Positions 37,425 through 46,096 of a DNA stretch of 64,000 nt are shown here, piece after piece. The stretch lies in contig CANGYQ010000013.1 of NCBI GenBank assembly GCA_947458745.1, positions 1-64,000 on the forward strand. Direction: 5' to 3'. Every line of letters starts with the position of its first letter. Within the stretch, counting starts at the first letter, position 1. Below the pieces are notes generated by a model. The model worked only from the letters and a program-made list of their open reading frames with translations, did no database searches and was not told the DNA's origin. A program made the position numbers and the translations under genes. This stretch comes from Bryobacteraceae bacterium. GTDB lineage: Bacteria > Acidobacteriota > Terriglobia > Bryobacterales > Bryobacteraceae.

Positions 37425-39572
37425 ATGGTTCGATTCATGCGCAAGTCACTCATTGCCGGATTCGTCCTGGCCGCCCTCACGGCCCCCACCACCTTCGCCG
37501 CGGGTGGTACTGAAGTCTTGTGGGACAAGTTCGGTGTCCCCCACATCTTTGCGCCGAATCTCGAGAGCATGTTCTATGCGCACGGCTGGGCGCAGATGCA
37601 CAATCAGGCGGACCTGCTGTTGAAGCTCTATGGCGAAAGCCGGGGGCGGGCGTCTGAGTATTGGGGCCCCTCGAACGTTGCGGCGGACCGGTGGGTCCAC
37701 TTGAACGGCGTGCCCCAACGGGCCCAGCAGTGGTATCAGGCCCAGACACCGGAGTTCCGGCGGTATCTCGATGCCTTCGCCGCCGGCATCAACGCCTACG
37801 CCGAAGCTCATCCGGCGCACGCGAGCAGTCAGTATCGCGTCGTGCTGCCGGTTTCGGGCGTCGACGTGGTGGGGCATACGCTGCGGGCGGTCCACTACAT
37901 GTACATGGGCTCCCAGCAGCGAATGCGGAGCGAGGTGGCTCCGCTGCTGCCTGCACGCCGCACCGCGGAAGCTCGCGGCCTGCTCCAGGAACCTATAGCC
38001 GATGCCGGGTCGAATACCTGGACCGTAGGCCCCTCGCGGTCCACGAGCGGCAAGGCGATGTTGGTGATCAACCCGCACCTGCTGTGGGAGGACTTCTACA
38101 GCTACATGGAAGTGCACCTCACGGCGCCCGGCTATGACCTCTACGGTGCCCCGCAGATCGGTTTTCCGGTACCGGTCATCGGCTTCAACCGCCACACCGG
38201 CTGGGGACGCACCGTGAACACGATCGACACGGTGGACTTTTACCGGCTCACCATCAAGAACGGCAAGTACGAGTACGATGGAGCGCTCAAGGACTTTGAG
38301 ACCGAAGTAAAGAGCTTTAAGGTCCTGCAACCCGGCGGCGCCTTGACCACCGAAAGCATTGCCGTCCGCCGCAGCATCCACGGCCCCGTCGTGTTTGACG
38401 AACAGGGCGTCACGGTGGCCATGCGGGTAGCGGGTATTGATCGGCCGAAGATGCTGGAACAGTGGTTCCGCATGGGTGGCGCGAAGAATCTGGAAGAGTT
38501 CAAGACCGCTCTCCGCATGGAATCGATTCCGATGTGGAACGCCAACTACGCCGACGACCAGGGCCACATCATGCTGGTCTTCAATGGCCTGGTGGCCAAA
38601 CGCCCGATGGGCGATCAAGCCTTCTGGGCCAAGGTGGTGCCGGGCGACACCTCCAAAACGATGTGGACGGGTTACCACTCCTTTGACGAGCTACCCAAGT
38701 CCATCGACCCCAAGATCGGTTTCAACCAGAATGCCAATGAGCCGCCGTGGCTCACCACCGTGCCCCAACTGGACCCCAAGAAGTACCCCGCCTACATGGC
38801 CCCCGGCAACGAAAAGATGCCCACTTACCGGACACGCCGTTCGCTCCGGATGTTGACGGAAGACAATTCCATCACCTACGACGAACTGGTGGCCTACAAG
38901 CATTCGACGCGCATGGAAGCAGCCGATGCCATTCTCCCGGAACTGCTGCAGGCAGCCCAGAAATCCACTGATCCCGCCGTGGGCCGCGCGGCGAAAGTGC
39001 TGGCCGCCTGGGACCGGCACACCGACGCAACCAGCCGCGGCGGCGTCCTGTTTCAAGTGTTTGTTGACCGCTACTTTGGCACCAGTGAGACGTTTGAATC
39101 GAAGCTCCGCGTGAAGTACGACCCGGCCAAGCCGCTCGAATCCGGCTACGGCTTGAATGACCCGGCGGCAGCGGTTTCGGCATTGGGCTTAGCCGCTGCC
39201 GATTGCATCAGTCTGTTTGGGTCGCTTGACGTCCCATGGGGCGATGTCTTCCGCTACGAGCGCGGCAAGCTGGACGTCGCCGCCAATGGCGGCCATGGGC
39301 GCATGGGCGTCTTCCGGACGATGCAGTTCGGGCGGCGCAAAGGCAACAGATTCTACGGCACGCATGGCGAGACCTTTGTCTGCGCCATCGAATTCGGCGC
39401 GCCCCAGAAGGCCAACTGCCTGCTGGGCTACGGCAATGCCTCGCAACCGGGCTCGCCCCACATTGAAGACCAGCTGCCGCTCCTTGCCGCCAAGAAGCTC
39501 CACCCGGTCTGGCGGGAGCGTAAGGAGATCGAGGCCAATCTCGAAAAAAGAGAGGCACTTCGGGCCCGGTAA
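37425..39572 (+). CDS. secreted penicillin acylase-family Ntn hydrolase
   Basis: 715 residues; starts at 37425 or 37437 both give a signal peptide (RKSLIAGFVLAALTA). Layout: alpha subunit (about 28-190, with WDKFGVPHIFA and AHGWAQMHNQADLLLKLYGE), a spacer, and the beta subunit starting at the self-processing nucleophile S196 (DAGSNTWTVGP). The Ntn catalytic asparagine and substrate region follow (IGFNRHTGWGRTVNTIDTVDFY). Family members cleave amides of penicillins or acyl-homoserine lactones in the periplasm; quorum-quenching or side-chain recycling is possible. Substrate not readable. Convergent with the sugar transferase gene. Confidence 0.9.
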   Translation: MVRFMRKSLIAGFVLAALTAPTTFAAGGTEVLWDKFGVPHIFAPNLESMFYAHGWAQMHNQADLLLKLYGESRGRASEYWGPSNVAADRWVHLNGVPQRAQQWYQAQTPEFRRYLDAFAAGINAYAEAHPAHASSQYRVVLPVSGVDVVGHTLRAVHYMYMGSQQRMRSEVAPLLPARRTAEARGLLQEPIADAGSNTWTVGPSRSTSGKAMLVINPHLLWEDFYSYMEVHLTAPGYDLYGAPQIGFPVPVIGFNRHTGWGRTVNTIDTVDFYRLTIKNGKYEYDGALKDFETEVKSFKVLQPGGALTTESIAVRRSIHGPVVFDEQGVTVAMRVAGIDRPKMLEQWFRMGGAKNLEEFKTALRMESIPMWNANYADDQGHIMLVFNGLVAKRPMGDQAFWAKVVPGDTSKTMWTGYHSFDELPKSIDPKIGFNQNANEPPWLTTVPQLDPKKYPAYMAPGNEKMPTYRTRRSLRMLTEDNSITYDELVAYKHSTRMEAADAILPELLQAAQKSTDPAVGRAAKVLAAWDRHTDATSRGGVLFQVFVDRYFGTSETFESKLRVKYDPAKPLESGYGLNDPAAAVSALGLAAADCISLFGSLDVPWGDVFRYERGKLDVAANGGHGRMGVFRTMQFGRRKGNRFYGTHGETFVCAIEFGAPQKANCLLGYGNASQPGSPHIEDQLPLLAAKKLHPVWRERKEIEANLEKREALRAR

Positions 39573-39702
39573 CGTCAGCCTATGGCGAGTGAATTGAACT
39601 CACAGCCGGAGTCCTCGTCAGCCGCAAAGAAACTTCCCTGCGGTGAGAGACCTGAAACTCGGCGAACAGTCGCTTGATGGCCGGCACCGGTCGGCCTTGG
39701 GC

Positions 39703-41118
39703 TCAGATTCCCTTTCCGGATAAAACATGCGGGATGGTTTGGAGCAGAATCCGCAGGTCCAACGCCAGGCTCCAATGGTCGATGTAATGCATGTCAGCCT
39801 TCATCCAACTGACGAAGTCTAGCTGGTTCTGGCCCTCCAGCACCCATAGGCACGTCAACCCGGGACGCATCCGCAGACGGCGGCGTTGCCACTGTTGATA
39901 CTGCGCCACTTCCTCGGGCAGCGGCGGACGCGGACCCACCAGTGACATGTCACCCTTCAGCACATTGATCAGTTGCGGCCACTCATCAATGGAGAACTTT
40001 CGTAGAAACCGCCCCACCGGGGTGATGCGCGGGTCGTTGGCGATCTTGAATACCGGCCCGTCCATCTCATTCAAGGCCGCCACTTCCTGCCGACGCTGGG
40101 CCGCGTCGGCAAACATAGAACGGAACTTGTAGAGCGTGAAGACGCGTCCGTTCAACCCGCAACGCTGCTGACGGAACAGAATCGGGCCACTGGAACTCAA
40201 CCGGATCGCCAGAATCACCGCCAGCGACGGCAGTGCGAACACCAGGGCCATGGCCGACGTCACGACCACGTCAAAGGTTCTTTTGACGAATAGCAGATAG
40301 TCGTTGTCAGGCGTCGTGACGAAGGTCAGCAGCGGCAGGTCTGACAGCCGGTCCAGCGAGACTTGAGACACCATGTTCGGGAAGAAATTCACCACTAACC
40401 GGACCTTGACACCCTCGTCTTCACAGGATTCAAATACCTGTTCGAGTGACCGTAGGCGTTGCCAGTCGACGGCGAAGATCACTTCATCCACCACGTGATC
40501 CTTTAGCAGTTGGTTCAGTTCGTCCAATTCCCAAACCCGCGCCGGCCCGGCTTCGGCGAGTGTCGTGGGACTCTCCGCACTCTCCCGCACAAAGCCCAGC
40601 ACGACGGCCGCGGGACCGCCTTCAGCCTTCACCAAGCGGGCCACCTGCAGGGCCTCGTCTCCGGTTCCCACGATGACGTAGTGGCGCTTAGCGGTTCCGC
40701 CGCCCGCCGCCCCGCCACCCAGCACCGGAACCAGCAGCCGTCCGGTCAGCAGCATCAAAGTATTGAGGGCGACAAACAGCAGCATGAACGACCGGCTGAC
40801 GTCACCCAACTTCAGCAGGTACAGCAGGCCGATCATCACCGTGCCACCCCACAGCGCCTGGCGGAAAATCCGGCTCAGCGTGCGGCCGGTGTCGTGGAAG
40901 GCCGGAGCCTGATAGGCGCCCACCGCCAATCCCGCCGCCAGCCACGTGACGATGACGCCGCATAGCAGTTCCACAAACAAGGGCTTGGCGAAATAGAACT
41001 CGCGCAAAGCGGGCAGACTCTGGCGGATCAGGTAGGCCACGATAAAGGCCACCGCGGTCAAAAGGGAGTCGGTGAGGGCCAGGCGGACCCGGAGGAAGGA
41101 CTTGCGGCGGTTGAACAT
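39703..41118 (-). CDS. exopolysaccharide polyprenyl glycosylphosphotransferase
   Basis: 471 residues from ATG 41118 (an upstream ATG at 41148 is also in frame). Four or five N-terminal membrane helices (about 10-125), a CoA-binding-like Rossmann region (RHYVIVGTGDEALQVARLVK), another helix near 270 (VVVTSAMALVFALPSLAVIL), and the C-terminal bacterial sugar-transferase domain: KFRSMFADAAQRR, RITPVGRFLRKFSIDEWPQL and GDMSLVGPRPPLPEE. It would transfer a sugar-1-phosphate to undecaprenyl phosphate, starting capsule or exopolysaccharide repeat units. No glycosyltransferase cluster accompanies it here. Confidence 0.88.
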   Translation of the reverse strand: MFNRRKSFLRVRLALTDSLLTAVAFIVAYLIRQSLPALREFYFAKPLFVELLCGVIVTWLAAGLAVGAYQAPAFHDTGRTLSRIFRQALWGGTVMIGLLYLLKLGDVSRSFMLLFVALNTLMLLTGRLLVPVLGGGAAGGGTAKRHYVIVGTGDEALQVARLVKAEGGPAAVVLGFVRESAESPTTLAEAGPARVWELDELNQLLKDHVVDEVIFAVDWQRLRSLEQVFESCEDEGVKVRLVVNFFPNMVSQVSLDRLSDLPLLTFVTTPDNDYLLFVKRTFDVVVTSAMALVFALPSLAVILAIRLSSSGPILFRQQRCGLNGRVFTLYKFRSMFADAAQRRQEVAALNEMDGPVFKIANDPRITPVGRFLRKFSIDEWPQLINVLKGDMSLVGPRPPLPEEVAQYQQWQRRRLRMRPGLTCLWVLEGQNQLDFVSWMKADMHYIDHWSLALDLRILLQTIPHVLSGKGI

Positions 41119-41167
41119 TACCGTCCACGCCCTTCTGTCATTCCGCACTGGTTCGGACCCGGAACGA

Positions 41168-42121
41168 ATGGCCGGAACTGGAACAGAAACAGCATTACCG
41201 GAGCAATCAGACTACAAGTATACCGATACGTCTGGATGCCCGAAACCGATCAATGCCAAGATAGCGGGAGTGACTTCCGGCTGGCTGCTCCTCGTTATCC
41301 CTGGGTTGATCTGGGGTGCTTCGTTTCTCTTCATCGCGCAAGGCCTCCGAGCACTGGAGCCCAACGCGATCACGTTTCTCCGGATTGCCATCGGCTTCCT
41401 CACGCTCAGTTGCTTCCCTGCGGCCCGCAAGCCGGTGGCAAAGGCGGACTGGCCGTCGGTGGCGTGGCTGGGGTTACTGTGGTTTGCCTTCCCGTTGAGC
41501 ATGTTCCCGTTTGCGGAACAGCGAGTCTCTTCGGCGCTGACGGGTATGCTGAACGGAGCCAACCCCTTGTTTGCCACCCTGGTCGCCTCGCTGATCGCGC
41601 GTAAGGCACCTTCGCCGGGTGTCGCAGTGGGACTGGCCATCGGCATCGGCGGCACTGTGCTGATGGGCTGGCCGGCGCTGAATGAAGGCCGCAGCAGCAC
41701 CGAAGGTGTGCTGATGATCATGGCAGCGATGATCTCCTACGGCGTGGCACTCAGCATCGCGCGATCTTTACAGCAGAAGTACGGAGCCATGCCCGTCATC
41801 TGGCGGGCGCAAGCGGTGGGCCTGCTGCTGACCGCTCCGCTGGGAATTCCCGCCTTGGAGACCATCAAGTGGATGCCCGTGCCACTGGCCTCGGTGTTGG
41901 CGCTGGGCATGTTCGGCACGGCCATTGCGAATGTTGCGATGGCCTCCGCTGCGGGCCGCTTTGGCGCGGCCAAGGCTTCCGGCACAACGTTTCTGATTCC
42001 GGTTGTGTCACTGATTCTCGGCGTCGCCATTCTCGATGAGAAGGTGGTGCCGTTGTCGCTGGTGGGCGGAGCTGTGTGTTTGACCGGGGCATGGCTGATG
42101 AAGCGCGCCTCCAGCCATTAG
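41168..42121 (+). CDS. EamA/DMT-family transporter
   Basis: 317 residues from ATG 41168; an internal start before the first helix (VTSGWLLL) is possible. About ten hydrophobic helices in two EamA repeats: GWLLLVIPGLIWGASFLFIA opens the first and EGVLMIMAAMISYGVALSIA the second, ending in LSLVGGAVCLTGAWLM. Such inner-membrane permeases export amino acids or metabolites; the substrate cannot be told. Divergent from the polyprenyl glycosylphosphotransferase with 49 bases between starts. The first 25 residues are polar and poorly defined. Confidence 0.85.
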   Translation: MAGTGTETALPEQSDYKYTDTSGCPKPINAKIAGVTSGWLLLVIPGLIWGASFLFIAQGLRALEPNAITFLRIAIGFLTLSCFPAARKPVAKADWPSVAWLGLLWFAFPLSMFPFAEQRVSSALTGMLNGANPLFATLVASLIARKAPSPGVAVGLAIGIGGTVLMGWPALNEGRSSTEGVLMIMAAMISYGVALSIARSLQQKYGAMPVIWRAQAVGLLLTAPLGIPALETIKWMPVPLASVLALGMFGTAIANVAMASAAGRFGAAKASGTTFLIPVVSLILGVAILDEKVVPLSLVGGAVCLTGAWLMKRASSH

Positions 42122-42193
42122 CCACGCGCGCGAGTGAGCTTCCGTGGCGGCCCTCTTGACCTGCGGCATCGACCCGTGAAATGCTACCCGTCG

Positions 42194-43309
42194 ATGGACC
42201 GCCGTACATTTTTCCAAGTCAGCTCCGCCGGAGCGTTCGCCGCTGAGGCCCACATGGCCGCCATGCCCCAGGACACGACGCCCACCCCGCGCCGTGACCT
42301 CCGTGCCGGCAAATTGAAGCTGGGCACGCAGCATGGCTTTGCATCGACACCCGAAGGCATGAAGATCTGCGCCGCGCTGGGCGTCACGCACGTTTGTGGC
42401 GAACTGCCGTCCCGCAAGCTGGATGAAAAATGGTCCGTCGATAACCTCTCACGGATGCGCGACAACTTTGAGAAGGCCGGTCTCACCATGGAGATGACGG
42501 CGCTCCCGCTGAGCTCGGCCCATATCACGCGCGCCGAGTACCCGTCCATCATGGCGCCGGACCTTCCGGGCGCGATGCCCCGCGACAAGGCCATTGAAGA
42601 GATCCAGCAGATCATCCGCAACATTGGCAAGGCCGGCATTCCGTCCGCCAAGTACAACATGTCCATCCTGGGCGTGGTCCGCACGCCACCCACCTATGGC
42701 CGCGGCGGCGCGCAGCTTTCCACGTTCAACTACGCCGCCGGCAAACAGGACCCGCCTCTGACGGAAGCCGGTCCGGTCAGCCATGAGCAGTACTGGGAGC
42801 GCATCGACTATTTCCTGAAGCGCGTCGTGCCGGTGGCCGCCGAAAACAAGGTGAAGATTGCCTGCCACCCGCAGGACCCAATGATGCCCAAGGACCGCGG
42901 CTGGCGTGGCGTCTTTACGGCGCTCGACGGCGAAGGCTTCAAGAAGTTCATTGAGATCAGCCCCAGCCCCTACCACGGTCTCAACTTCTGCCAAGGCACC
43001 GTCTGCGAAGGCCTGAAGGATCCGGCCAAGGAGATCTTCCACTACATCGACTACTTCGGCAAGCGCAAGAAGATCTTCAACGTCCACTTCCGCAACATCA
43101 AGGGTTCGTTCATGAACTTCCAGGAGACCTTCCCGGACGACGGCGTGGTGGACTTCATCAAGTGCGTCAGGGCCTACAAAGCCGCCGGCTACGACGGCAT
43201 GTTGATGCCGGACCATGTGCCGCATGTCGATGGAGACAAGGGCGGTCTGCAGGCGTTTGCGTTCGCGTTTGGCTACATCCGGGCGCTGATCCAGATGGTA
43301 GACGCGTAG
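42194..43309 (+). CDS. mannonate dehydratase (UxuA-like) homologue with Tat-type N-terminus
   Basis: 371 residues from ATG 42194. TIM-barrel protein of the UxuA type: KYNMSILGVVRTPPTYGRGG, VKIACHPQDPMMPKDRGWRG, HGLNFCQGTVCEG, FNVHFRNIKGSFMNFQETF and DGMLMPDHVPHVDGD give the metal-binding Cys, His and Asp set. UxuA dehydrates D-mannonate to 2-keto-3-deoxygluconate in glucuronate catabolism and is normally cytosolic. Here DRRTFFQVSSAGAFAA at the start resembles a Tat signal, so the protein may be exported; that makes the exact reaction less certain. It stands alone after the EamA gene. Confidence 0.82.
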   Translation: MDRRTFFQVSSAGAFAAEAHMAAMPQDTTPTPRRDLRAGKLKLGTQHGFASTPEGMKICAALGVTHVCGELPSRKLDEKWSVDNLSRMRDNFEKAGLTMEMTALPLSSAHITRAEYPSIMAPDLPGAMPRDKAIEEIQQIIRNIGKAGIPSAKYNMSILGVVRTPPTYGRGGAQLSTFNYAAGKQDPPLTEAGPVSHEQYWERIDYFLKRVVPVAAENKVKIACHPQDPMMPKDRGWRGVFTALDGEGFKKFIEISPSPYHGLNFCQGTVCEGLKDPAKEIFHYIDYFGKRKKIFNVHFRNIKGSFMNFQETFPDDGVVDFIKCVRAYKAAGYDGMLMPDHVPHVDGDKGGLQAFAFAFGYIRALIQMVDA

Positions 43310-43395
43310 AAGTTCAGACTTCTGCCCGGGCCACCGACTTGATGGTTTCGTCCTCGCGTTCACGTTCGCCCTGGCGTCGTTTGTAAAATCGAACG

Positions 43396-46056
43396 ATGGA
43401 CGAGCGGCAGCGGGATCTGGCTTCAGAAGAAACGGTGGCGATGCCCGCCGAGGCGATGGCCACGGCGGCCACGCCCATCTCCAGCACGTCGCGCCCGCTG
43501 ACGTCCCTTTCGCGCCTCTCCAAGGTATCCGCCGTCGACGAAGGCCGCTTCATTCCCGGCACGCTGCTGGGTGGGCGCTATCGCATCATTGGTCTGCTGG
43601 GCAAGGGTGGCATGGGCGAGGTTTATCGCGCCACCGATCTAACGCTCGGTCAAGCGGTGGCGCTCAAGTTTCTCCCCGAAGCGCTGGCGGCCAATGAGCG
43701 CTTCATTGAACGCTTCCAAAGTGAGGTCCGGGTGGCGCGGCAGGTTTCGCACCCCAACGTCTGCCGCGTCTATGACATCGGCGAAGTAGAAGGCCTGCCG
43801 TTCATCTCGATGGAGTATGTCGATGGTGAGGACTTGTCCGGTTTGCTCCAACGGATCGGCCGCCTGCCCGCCGACAAGGCTTTAGAGACGGCCCGCAAGC
43901 TGTGCGCGGGTTTGGCCGCCGCTCACGACAAGGGCGTCATCCACCGCGACCTGAAGCCCCAGAACATCATGCTGAACAAGCGCGGTGAGCCGGTGATCAT
44001 GGACTTCGGCCTGGCCGCCATCGCCGACACCATGTCCGGCCCGGAGGCGCGCAACGGCACTCCGGCCTACATGTCACCCGAGCAGCTGCGTGGCGTCGAG
44101 GTGACGGCCAAAAGCGACATCTATGCGCTGGGCCTGGTGCTCTATGAGCTGTTCACCGGCAAGAAGCCGTATGACGCGCAGACAATTCCGCAGCTGCTCG
44201 ACTTGCAGGATGCCATTCAGCTAACCAGCATGTCGTCAGTCGCAGCGGACATTGATCCCGCGGTCGAGAAGGTGATCCGCCGCTGCCTGGACCCGCAACC
44301 GGCCAAGCGCCCGGCTACGCCGCTCGCCGTCGCGGCGGCCTTGCCTGGTGGTGATCCACTGGCGGCGGCTCTGGCGGCGGGGGAAACACCATCGCCCGAG
44401 ATGGTGGCGGCAGCGGGCAGCAATGAAGGGCTCTCGCGCAAGTGGGCCTTTGTGTGCCTGGGCATTGTCGTGGGCTGCTTGTTGGCCCAGCCGTTATTGA
44501 AGCAACGCGATGGGGCGTTGTATCACGCTCCGATTGAATACCCGCCGGCTGTTTTGCAACAGAAGGCTCGGGAGATGGCGGAGAAGTTTGGCTATGGGCA
44601 GAAGCCCAAGGATCAGAAGCTGTGGCTATTGAATCGCCAGCGCCTGTTGCAATACATGCAGGCCTTGAAGGCGCCCAAGAACTGGGACGCCTGGCTGGCC
44701 GGGGAGTCACCGCTGGCCGGCCGGTACCGGGAATCACTGCAAGACCTCGTCGCCTACCCCATCGGGAATGTGAGCGGCGACAATCCGGCTCCCATCGCGC
44801 CGGGAATGGTTGAAATAGAACTGGACGGTCAGGCGCGGCTGCGCAGCTTTCAGGCAGTGCCTTACGGTGCCGGTCAAGAACTGCCACAGCCCATTGCGGT
44901 GGAGGATGTCTTTCGCGCGGCGCAGTTGGACATGAGCAAGTTCTCAGAAATCGCGCCGCGGACGACTCCGCGCAGCGCCACGGACCAACTGCAGGCCTGG
45001 CACGGGCCGCATCCGGTGCTCCCGCAAACCGAGGTTACCTTTGAAGTTGGCACCTGGAAGGGACGCCTGACCCATGCACGCCTGGTTTGGCCGTGGATGA
45101 AGGAGGATGGGACGATCGCACAGCAGGAATCCCTAGCGGACCAACTGCGGCTGGGCCTCGGCGTAGTGGCGGCTCTGACGGGCTTGGCCTTCGCGGCGCT
45201 GCTGGCCCGCCGGAACTGGAAAGCGGGAAGGGCCGACCGCCGCGGCGCGTTGAGACTGGGCGTGGCCATGGCGGCTTTCTTGATGCTGGCGCGAGCCGGG
45301 CAAGTGCACGCCGTCGTGAGCGTAGAGATGTTGAGTTTGGTGTTCTTTTCGTTTGGAATAAGCCTCAGCGCCGGGGCCATCGTCTGGATGCTCTATGTCG
45401 CGCTGGAGCCGGCGTTGCGGGCACGGTGGCCTCACTCCATTGTTACTTGGAACCGGCTGATCAGTGGGCGCTGGAAAGATCCGCAAGTTTGCGCGCACGT
45501 GCTGATTGGGGCGGCACTGGCGCTGCTGGTGCAGGTGGTCCCCAGCGCCGCGGATCTGAATGTGGTGGAGCGCAGCGGATTGGGCATAGCGGGAAATGTA
45601 ACTGTGCTGGAGGGTGTCCGGGCCTGGATGGCCATGTATGCCGATAACCTAGGCAACTGCTTACAGACGGGTCTGGTATTGTTCTTCGTGATTTTTGGCT
45701 TGAGGCAGGTATTGCGCCGGGACTGGCTGGCGGCCCTGGCCGGAACACTGTTGTTTGCTTTCCTGCAGGGTTTCCGTCCGACCGAACCCAATTGGGTTCT
45801 CACGTTCGCCATGTATCTGGTCATCTTCGCATTGCTGATGTTTGCGCTGGTGCGGTTAGGGTTGGTGACGGCCATGACGGTGGTTTTATTTGTCAACCTG
45901 CCGGGTAGCGCGATCATCGGCATGGACTGGCGCACGTGGTATGCACCCACGGGTTTGGCGACGCTCGCGGTCCTGCTGGGGTTGACATTGACGGCCTTCA
46001 AGTATTCCCTGGGTTCAAGGGAGCTGTTGGTTGGGGATGAGTCGACGCGCGCTTGA
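43396..46056 (+). CDS. membrane-bound Ser/Thr protein kinase with large polytopic C-terminus
   Basis: 886 residues. A Hanks-type kinase occupies about 60-330: glycine loop LLGKGGMGEVYRA (67-79), K91 in ALKFL, HRDLKPQN (183-190), DFG (203-205) and GTPAYMSPEQ (221-230), all intact. A helix at about 350-370 is followed by a soluble region of some 200 residues and then at least six hydrophobic helices to the end. Most PknB-type kinases have a single helix and a sensor domain, so this layout is unusual. It may sense a membrane state and phosphorylate cytosolic targets. GGT begins 40 bases after its stop. Confidence 0.9.
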   Translation: MDERQRDLASEETVAMPAEAMATAATPISSTSRPLTSLSRLSKVSAVDEGRFIPGTLLGGRYRIIGLLGKGGMGEVYRATDLTLGQAVALKFLPEALAANERFIERFQSEVRVARQVSHPNVCRVYDIGEVEGLPFISMEYVDGEDLSGLLQRIGRLPADKALETARKLCAGLAAAHDKGVIHRDLKPQNIMLNKRGEPVIMDFGLAAIADTMSGPEARNGTPAYMSPEQLRGVEVTAKSDIYALGLVLYELFTGKKPYDAQTIPQLLDLQDAIQLTSMSSVAADIDPAVEKVIRRCLDPQPAKRPATPLAVAAALPGGDPLAAALAAGETPSPEMVAAAGSNEGLSRKWAFVCLGIVVGCLLAQPLLKQRDGALYHAPIEYPPAVLQQKAREMAEKFGYGQKPKDQKLWLLNRQRLLQYMQALKAPKNWDAWLAGESPLAGRYRESLQDLVAYPIGNVSGDNPAPIAPGMVEIELDGQARLRSFQAVPYGAGQELPQPIAVEDVFRAAQLDMSKFSEIAPRTTPRSATDQLQAWHGPHPVLPQTEVTFEVGTWKGRLTHARLVWPWMKEDGTIAQQESLADQLRLGLGVVAALTGLAFAALLARRNWKAGRADRRGALRLGVAMAAFLMLARAGQVHAVVSVEMLSLVFFSFGISLSAGAIVWMLYVALEPALRARWPHSIVTWNRLISGRWKDPQVCAHVLIGAALALLVQVVPSAADLNVVERSGLGIAGNVTVLEGVRAWMAMYADNLGNCLQTGLVLFFVIFGLRQVLRRDWLAALAGTLLFAFLQGFRPTEPNWVLTFAMYLVIFALLMFALVRLGLVTAMTVVLFVNLPGSAIIGMDWRTWYAPTGLATLAVLLGLTLTAFKYSLGSRELLVGDESTRA

Positions 46057-46096
46057 TGCGGGTTCGCTTGGCGGCAAAGCTACACTGTTGGATGTG

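Noticed and set aside
37446..38678. 410-codon minus-strand frame
   Set aside because: Opposite the penicillin acylase gene, with no recognisable motif; acylase motifs on the plus strand are convincing.
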